Source of the DNA: Euwallacea fornicatus
Taxonomy: Eukaryota > Arthropoda > Insecta > Coleoptera > Curculionidae
DNA: 64,000 bases
Direction: 5' to 3'
Assembly: GCF_040115645.1 (NCBI RefSeq)
Contig: NW_027096100.1
Location: 50,049-114,048, forward strand
The notes under the pieces are model-generated. The model saw only the letters and a list, made by a program, of their open reading frames with translations, was not told where the DNA came from and did not search any database. A program made the position numbers and the translations under genes. Below, piece after piece: positions 55,838 through 64,000 of this stretch. How positions within the stretch are numbered: the stretch's first letter is position 1; each line of letters opens with the position of its first letter.

Positions 55838-58800
55838 AAAAAATGTAAATTCTACGATCTAGGGATATTTTCATCATTTCATTCAATCCTGAACTTAAAA
55901 ATCTCCAATTCCGTGAAATCGACGCGTTTCGTCGGAAGTTGACCGTTAACCATGTTTTGACGTTATTTCAAAAACTCTACGAGCAATTTTGTTCAAATCG
56001 TCTCCTTTTAGCAAAATAAGCCTAATAGGGCCTTAATCGACAAATCGTCAATTTGGCTGTCCTAGAACAGTCAGTTTTTGTCCAAATCCTGTAAATCGCA
56101 CGATTTAGGGCTATTTGCATCATTTCGATCAATCCTGAGTTTCAAAATCGTCAATTCCGCGAAATCGGCAAGTTTCGTCGGAAATTGACCTTTAACCATG
56201 CTTTGACGTTATTTCATCAACGCTACGAGCTATTTTGTTCAAATCGTCTCCTTTTAGCAAAATAAGCCTAATGGGGCCATAAACGACAAATCGCCAATTC
56301 GGCTGTCCTAGAACAGTCAGTTTTTGTCCAAATCATGTAAATCGTACAATTTAGGGCTATTTCCATCATTTCGATCAATCCTGAGTTTCAAAATCGTCAA
56401 TTCCGCGAAATCGGCGAGTTTCGTCGGAAATTGACCGTTAGCTATGCTTTAACGTTATTTCAACAACGCTACGAGCAAATTTGTTCAAATTGTCTCCTTT
56501 TAGCAAAATAAGCCTAATGGGGCCTTAAACGACAAATCGTCATTTCGGCTGTCCTAGAACAGTCAGTTTTTGTCCAAATCCTGTAAATCGCACGATTTAG
56601 GGCTATTTCCATCATTTCGATCAATCCTGAGTTTCAAAATCGTCAATTCCGCGAAATCGGCAAGTTTCGTCGGAAATTGACCTTTAACCATGCTTTGACG
56701 TTATTTCATCAACGCTACGAGCTATTTTGTTCAAATCGTCTCCTTTTAGCAATATAAACCTAATGGGGCCATAAACGACAAATTACCAATTCGGCTGCGC
56801 TAGAACTGTCAGTTTTTGTCCTAATCCTGTAAATCTCACGATTTAGGGCAATTTCCATCATTTCGATCAATCCTGAGTTTCAAAATCGCCAATTCCGTGT
56901 AATCGGCGACTTTCGTCGGAAATTGACCGTTAGCCATGCTTTGACGTTATTTCAACAACGCTACGAGCAATTTTGTTCAAATCGTCTCCTTTTAGCAAAA
57001 TAAGCCTAATGGGGCCATAAACGACAAATCGCCAATTCGGCTGTCCTAGAACAGTCAGTTTTTGTCCTAATCCTGTAAATCTCACGATTTAGGGCAATTT
57101 CCATCATTTCGATCAATCCTGAGTTTCAAAATCGCCAATTCCGTGTAATCGGCGACTTTCGTCGGAAATTGACCGTTAGCCATGCTTTGACGTTATTTCA
57201 ACAACGCTACGAGCAATTTTGTTCAAATCGTCTCCTTTTAGCAAAATAAGCCTAATGGGGCCATAAACGACAAATCGCCAATTCGGCTGTCCTAGAACAG
57301 TCAGTTTTTGTCCAAATCATGTAAATCGTACAATTTAGGGCTATTTCCATCATTTCGATCAATCCTGAGTTTCAAAATCGTCAATTCCGCGAAATCGGCA
57401 AGTTTCGTCGGAAATTGACCTTTAACCATGCTTTGACGTTATTTCATCAACGCTACGAGCTATTTTGTTCAAATCGTCTCCTTTTAGCAAAATAAGCCTA
57501 ATGGGGCCATAAACGACAAATTGCCAATTCGGCTGCGCTAGAACTGTCAGTTTTTGTCCTAATCCTGTAAATCTCACGATTTAGGGCAATTTCCATCATT
57601 TCGATCAATCCTGAGTTTCAAAATCGCCAATTCCGTGTAATCGGCGACTTTCGTCGGAAATTTACCGTTAGCCATGCTTTGACGTTATTTCAACAACGCT
57701 ACGAGCAATTTTGTTCAAATCGTCTCCTTTTAGCAAAATAAGCCTAATGGGGCCATAAACGACAAATCGCCAATTCGGCTGTCCTAGAACAGTCAGTTTT
57801 TGTCCTAATCCTGTAAATCTCACGATTTAGGGCAATTTCCATCATTTCGATCAATCCTGAGTTTCAAAATCGCCAATTCCGTGTAATCGGCGACTTTCGT
57901 CGGAAATTGACCGTTAGCCATGCTTTGACGTTATTTCAACAACGCTACGAGCAATTTTGTTCAAATCGTCTCCTTTTAGCAAAATAAGCCTAATGGGGCC
58001 ATAAACGACAAATCGCCAATTCGGCTGTCCTAGAACAGTCAGTTTTTGTCCAAATCATGTAAATCGTACAATTTAGGGCTATTTCCATCATTTCGATCAA
58101 TCCTGAGTTTCAAAATCGCCAATTCCGTGAAATCGGCGAGTTTCGTCGGAAATTGACCTTTAACCATGTCTTGACGTTATTTCAACAAGGCTACGAGTAA
58201 TTTTGTTCAAATCGTCTCCTTTTAGCAAAATTAGCCTAATGGGGCCATAAACGACAAATCGCCAATTCGGCTGTCCTAGAACAGTCAGTTTTTTGTCCAA
58301 ATCGTGTAAATCGTACAATTTAGGGCTATTTCCATCATTTCGATCAATACTGAGGTTCAAAATCGCCAATTCCGTGAAATCGGCGACTTTCGTCGGAAAT
58401 TGACCGTTAGCCATGCTTTGAGGTTATTTCAACAACGATACCAGCAATTTTGTTCAAATCGTGTCCTTTTAGCAAAATAAGCCTAATTGGGCCATAAACG
58501 ACAAATCGCCAATTCGGCTGTCCTAGAACAGTCAGTTTTTGTCCAAATCCTGTAAATCGCACGATTTAAGGCTATTTCCATCATTTCGATCAATCCTGAG
58601 GTTCAAAATCGTCAATTCCGAGAAATCGGCGATTTTCGTCGGAAATTGACCTTTAACCATGTCTTAACGTTATTTCAACAAGGCTACGAGTAATTTTGTT
58701 CAAATCGTGTCCTTTTAGCAATATCGGCCTAATGGGACCATAAACGACAAATTGCCAATTCGGCTGTCCTAGAACAGTCAGTTTTTGTCCAAATCCTGTA

Positions 58801-61800
58801 AATCGCACGATTTAATGCTATTTCCATCATTTCGATAAATCCTGAGTTTCAAAATCGCCAATTCGGTGAAATCGGCCACTTTCGTCGGAAATTGACCTGT
58901 AACCATGCTTTGACGTTATTTCGACAACGCTACGAGCAATTTAGTTCAAATCGTATCCTTTTAGCAAAATGAGCTTAATGGGGCCATAAACGACAAATTG
59001 CCAATTCGGCTGTCCTAGAACAGTCAGTTTTGGTCCAAATCATATAAATCGCACGATTTAGGGCTATTTCCTTCATTTCGATCAATCCTGAGGTTCAAAA
59101 TCGTCAATTCCGTGAAATCGACGAGTTTCGTCGGAAATTGACCTTTAACCATGTCTTGACGTTATTTCAACAAGGCTACGAGTAATTTTGTTCAAATCGT
59201 GTCCTTTTAGCAAAACAAGCCTAATGGGGCCATAAACGACAAATTCCCAATTCGGCTGTCCTAGAACAGTCAGTTTTTGTCCAAATCCTGCAAATCGCAC
59301 GATTTAGGGCTATTTCCATCATTTCGATCAATCCTGAGGTTCAAAATCGTCAATTCCGAGAAATCGGCGATTTTCGTCGGAAATTGACCTTTAACCATGT
59401 CTTAACGTTATTTCAACAAGGCTACGAGTAATTTTGTTCAAATCGTGTCCTTTTAGCAAAATAAGCCTAATGGGACCATAAACGACAAATTGCCAATTCG
59501 GCTGTCCTAGAACAGTCAGTTTTTGTCCAAATCCTGTAAATCGCACGATTTAATGCTATTTCCATCATTTCGATGAATCCTGAGTTTCACAATCGTCACA
59601 TCCGTGAAATCGGCGAGTTTCGTCGGAAATTGACCTTTAACCATGTCTTGACGTTATTTCAACAAGGCTACGAGTAATTTTGTTCAAATCGTCTCCTTTT
59701 AGCAAAATAAGCCTAATGGGGCCATAAACGACAAATTCCCAATTCGGCTGTCCTAGAACAGTCAGTTTTTGTCCGAATCCTGTAAATCGCACGATTTAGG
59801 GCTATTTCCATCCTTTCGATCAATCCTGAGTTTCAAAATCGTCAATTCCGAGAAATCGGCGATTTTCGTCGGAAATTGACCTTTAACCATGTCTTGACGT
59901 TATTTCAACAAGGCTACGAGCAATTTTGTTCAAATCGTCTCCTTTTAGCAAAATAAGCCTAATGGGACCATAAACGACAAATTGCCAATTCGGCTGTCCT
60001 AGAACAGTCAGTTTTTGTCCAAATCGTGTAAATCGCACGATTTAGGGCTATTTCCTTCATTTCGATCAATCCTGAGTTTCAAAATCGCCAATTCCGTGAA
60101 ATCGGCGACTTTCGTCGGAAATTGACCGTTAGCTATGCTTTGACGTTATTTCAACAAGGCTACGATTAATTTTGTTCAAATCGTGTCCTTTTAGCAAAAT
60201 AAGCCTAATGGGGCCATAAACGACAAATTGCCAATTCGGCTGTCCTAGAACAGTCAGTTTTTGTCCAAATCATGTAAATCGTACAATTTAGGGCTATTTC
60301 CATCATTTCGATCAATCCTGAGTTTCAAAATCGCCAATTCCGTGAAATCGGCGAGTTTCGTCGGAAATTGACCTTTAACCATGTCTTGACGTTATTTCAA
60401 CAAGGCTACGAGTAATTTTGTTCAAATCGTCTCCTTTTAGCAAAATAAGCCTAATGGGGCCATAAACGACAAATTCCCAATTCGGCTGTCCTAGAACAGT
60501 CAGTTTTTGTCCAAATCCTGCAAATCGCACGATTTAGGGCTATTTCCATCATTTCGATCAATCCTGAGGTTCAAAATCGTCAATTCCGAGAAATCGGCGA
60601 TTTTCGTCGGAAATTGACCGTTAGCCATGCTTTGACGTTATTTCAACAACGATACCAGCAATTTTGTTCAAATCGTGTCCTTTTAGCAAAATAAGCCTAA
60701 TGGGGCCACAAACGACAAATCGCCAATTCGGCTGTCCTAGAACAGTCAGTTTTTGTCCAAATCATGTAAATCGTACAATTTAGGGCTATTTCCATCATTT
60801 CGATCAATCCTGAGTTTCAAAGTCGTCAATTCCGCGAAATCGGCGAGTTTCGTCGGAAATTGACCTTTAACCATGCTTTGCCGTTATTTCAACAACTCTA
60901 CGAGCAATTTAGTTCAAATCGTCTCCTTTTAGCAAAATAAGTCTAATGGGGCCATAAACGACAAATTGCCAATTCGGCTGTCCTAGAACAGTCAGTTTTT
61001 GTCCAAATCATGTAAATCGTACAATTTAGGGCTATTTCCATCATTTCGATAAATCCTGAGTTTCAAAATCGCCAATTCCGTGAAATCGGCGAGTATCGTC
61101 GGAAATTGACCTTTAACCATGCTTTGACGTTATTTCAACAACGCTACGAGCAATTTTGTTCGAATTGTTTCCTTTTAGCAAAATGAGCTTAATGGGGCCA
61201 TAAACGACAAATTGCCAATTCGGCTGTCCTAGAAGAGTCAGTTTTTGTCCAAATCCTGTAAATCGCACGATTTAGGGCTATTTCCATCCTTTCGATCAAT
61301 CCTGAGTTTCAAAAACCGTCAATTCCGAGAAATCGGCGATTTTCGTCGGAAATTGACCTTTAACCATGTCTTGACGTTATTTCAACAAGGCTACGAGTAA
61401 TTTTGTTCAAATCGTCTCTTTTTAGCAAAATAAGCCTAATGGGACCATAAACGACAAATTGCCAATTCGGCTGTCCTAGAACAGTCAGTTTTTGTCCAAA
61501 TCGTGTAAATCGCACGATTTAGGGCTATTTCCTTCATTTCGATCAATCCTGAGTTTCAAAATCGCCAATTCCGTGAAATCGGCGACTTTCGTCGGAAATT
61601 GACCGTTAGCTATGCTTTGACGTTATTTCAACAAGGCTACGATTAATTTTGTTCAAATCGTGTCCTTTTAGCAAAATAAGCCTAATGGGGCCATAAACGA
61701 CAAATTGCCAATTCGGCTGTCCTAGAACAGTCAGTTTTTGTCCAAATCATGTAAATCGTACAATTTAGGGCTATTTCCATCATTTCGATCAATCCTGAGT

Positions 61801-64000
61801 TTCAAAATCGTCAATTCCGAGAAATCGGCGATTTTCGTCGGAAATTGACCTTTAACCATGTCTTGACGTTATTTCAACAAGGCTACGAGTAATTTTGTTC
61901 AAATCGTGTCCTTTTAGCAAAATAAGCCTAATGGGGCCATAAACGACAAATCGCCAATTCGGCTGTCCTAGAACAGTCAGTTTTTGTCCAAATCCTGCAA
62001 ATCGCACGATTTAGGGCTATTTCCATCATTTCGATCAATCCTGAGGTTCAAAATCGTCAATTCCGAGAAATCGGCGACTTTCGTCGGAAATTGACCGTTA
62101 GCCATGCTTTGACGTTATTTCAACAACGATACCAGCAATTTTGTTCAAATCGTGTCCTTTTAGCAAAATAAGCCTAATGGGGCCACAAACGACAAATCGC
62201 CAATTCGGCTGTCCTAGAACAGTCAGTTTTTGTCCAAATCCTGTAAATCGCACGATTTAGGGCTATTTCCTTCATTTCGATAAATCCTGAGTTTCAAAAT
62301 CGCCAATTCGGTGAAATCGGCCACTTTCGTCGGAAATTGACCTGTAACCATGCTTTGACGTTATTTCGACAACGCTACGAGCAATTTAGTTCAAATCGTC
62401 TCCTTTTAGCAAAATGAGCTTAATGGGGCCATAAACGACAAATTGCCAATTCGGCTGTCCTAGAACAGTCAGTTTTGGTCCAAATCATATAAATCGCACG
62501 ATTTAGGGCTATTTCCTTCATTTCGATCAATCCTGAGGTTCAAAATCGTCAATTCCGTGAAATCGACGAGTTTCGTCGGAAATTGACCTTTAACCATGTC
62601 TTGACGTTATTTCAACAAGGCTACGAGTAATTTTGTTCAAATCGTGTCCTTTTAGCAAAATAAGCCTAATGGGGCCATAAACGACAAATTCCCAATTCGG
62701 CTGTCCTAGAACAGTCAGTTTTTGTCCAAATCCTGCAAATCGCACGATTTAGGGCTATTTCCATCATTTCGATCAATCCTGAGGTTCAAAATCGTCAATT
62801 CCGAGAAATCGGCGATTTTCGTCGGAAATTGACCTTTAACCATGTCTTAACGTTATTTCAACAAGGCTACGAGTAATTTTGTTCAAATCGTGTCCTTTTA
62901 GCAATATCGGCCTAATGGGACCATAAACGACAAATTGCCAATTCGGCTGTCCTAGAACAGTCAGTTTTTGTCCAAATCCTGTAAATCGCACGATTTAATG
63001 CTATTTCCATCATTTCGATGAATCCTGAGTTTCACAATCGTCACATCCGTGAAATCGGCGAGTTTCGTCGGAAATTGACCTTTAACCATGTCTTGACGTT
63101 ATTTCAACAAGGCTACGAGTAATTTTGTTCAAATCGTCTCCTTTTAGCAAAATAAGCCTAATGGGGCCATAAACGACAAATTCCCAATTCGGCTGTCCTA
63201 GAACAGTCAGTTTTTGTCCGAATCCTGTAAATCGCACGATTTAGGGCTATTTCCATCCTTTCGATCAATCCTGAGTTTCAAAATCGTCAATTCCGAGAAA
63301 TCGGCGATTTTCGTCGGAAATTGACCTTTAACCATGTCTTGACGTTATTTCAACAAGGCTACGAGCAATTTTGTTCAAATCGTCTCCTTTTAGCAAAATA
63401 AGCCTAATGGGACCATAAACGACAAATTGCCAATTCGGCTGTCCTAGAACAGTCAGTTTTTGTCCAAATCGTGTAAATCGCACGATTTAGGGCTATTTCC
63501 TTCATTTCGATCAATCCTGAGTTTCAAAATCGCCAATTCCGTGAAATCGGCGACTTTCGTCGGAAATTGACCGTTAGCTATGCTTTGACGTTATTTCAAC
63601 AAGGCTACGATTAATTTTGTTCAAATCGTGTCCTTTTAGCAAAATAAGCCTAATGGGGCCATAAACGACAAATTGCCAATTCGGCTGTCCTAGAACAGTC
63701 AGTTTTTGTCCAAATCATGTAAATCGTACAATTTAGGGCTATTTCCATCATTTCGATCAATCCTGAGTTTCAAAATCGCCAATTCCGTGAAATCGGCGAG
63801 TTTCGTCGGAAATTGACCTTTAACCATGTCTTGACGTTATTTCAACAAGGCTACGAGTAATTTTGTTCAAATCGTCTCCTTTTAGCAAAATAAGCCTAAT
63901 GGGGCCATAAACGACAAATTCCCAATTCGGCTGTCCTAGAACAGTCAGTTTTTGTCCAAATCCTGCAAATCGCACGATTTAGGGCTATTTCCATCATTTA
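55838..64000. repeat. 246-bp satellite array (about 33 monomers)
   Basis: Head-to-tail repeats with a strict 246-bp period: the word GGCTG(T/C)(C/G)CTAGAAC occurs at 56,055, 56,301, 56,547, 56,793, 57,039, 57,285 and 57,531, and so on. The first monomer is the most diverged, as expected at an array edge. The array reaches the window end. Monomers are CpG-containing and less AT-rich than the surroundings. Each holds the near-palindrome CTGTCCTAGAACAG. Local higher-order repeats of 3, 6, 8 and 14 monomers are visible from shared variants. An 84-codon frame at 58,160-58,414 is incidental. The array could be pericentromeric or a euchromatic satellite island; the window cannot tell. Confidence 0.95.

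Noticed and set aside
58160..58414. 84-codon minus-strand frame in the satellite
   Set aside because: It lies entirely within 246-bp monomers and is broken in neighbouring monomers. It has no family motif.
55838..64000. CRISPR-like array
   Set aside because: Monomers are contiguous 246-bp repeats without unique spacers, in a eukaryotic context.

Overview
The window looks like AT-rich, repeat-dominated insect chromatin. It holds mariner and Tc1 DNA transposons, env-bearing Ty3/Gypsy (errantivirus-like) retroelements, apurinic-endonuclease non-LTR retrotransposons and a long CpG-containing satellite. The insect call rests on these element types; I cannot name an order or species. No complete host gene was recognised. 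The one possible host coding segment is a short exon-like ORF in a GC-rich block at 54.2-55.0 kb.

Layout. Positions 1-12,520 and 22,240-50,126 are the two arms of a giant inverted duplication around a 9.7 kb spacer (12,521-22,239). With later insertions removed, each arm is about 8.4 kb. In the short stretches I aligned by hand the arms are roughly 90-95% identical. The left arm continues off the start of the window, so the outer boundary is unknown. Insertions made after the duplication differ between arms, and for five of the six the other arm shows the unoccupied site. The left arm holds a non-autonomous mariner (1,098-2,308), an intact DD41D mariner with 703 bp inverted repeats (3,216-5,887) and a solo LTR (8,374-8,626). 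The right arm holds a 17.3 kb errantivirus-like element (26,162-43,440) that contains further insertions, a decayed Tc1 element (45,256-46,798) and a 692 bp retroposed sequence (47,250-47,941).

The nested 17.3 kb element reads on the minus strand: 5' LTR, primer-binding site, gag, protease, RT/RNase H, integrase, env, 3' LTR. Its integrase end is split by an open I-type non-LTR element (32,514-37,752). Its env/3' LTR junction is split by a fold-back mariner derivative (26,403-30,651), which itself carries a Jockey-like non-LTR fragment (26,682-29,363). The spacer of the large inverted repeat carries a second, 5'-truncated errantivirus-like copy (15,264 to about 20,005).

Right of the duplication, 50.1-54.2 kb is AT-rich and contains an older, diverged copy of a palindromic MITE that is also present in both arms. 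After the GC-rich block, a 246-bp satellite runs from about 55,838 to the window end (about 33 monomers), with local higher-order structure including a 14-monomer (3,445 bp) repeat.

Gene interplay is limited to mobile elements. The intact mariner transposase could in principle act in trans only on copies with its own termini. The other mariner-type elements here share the TA/CAGGGTG start but then diverge.
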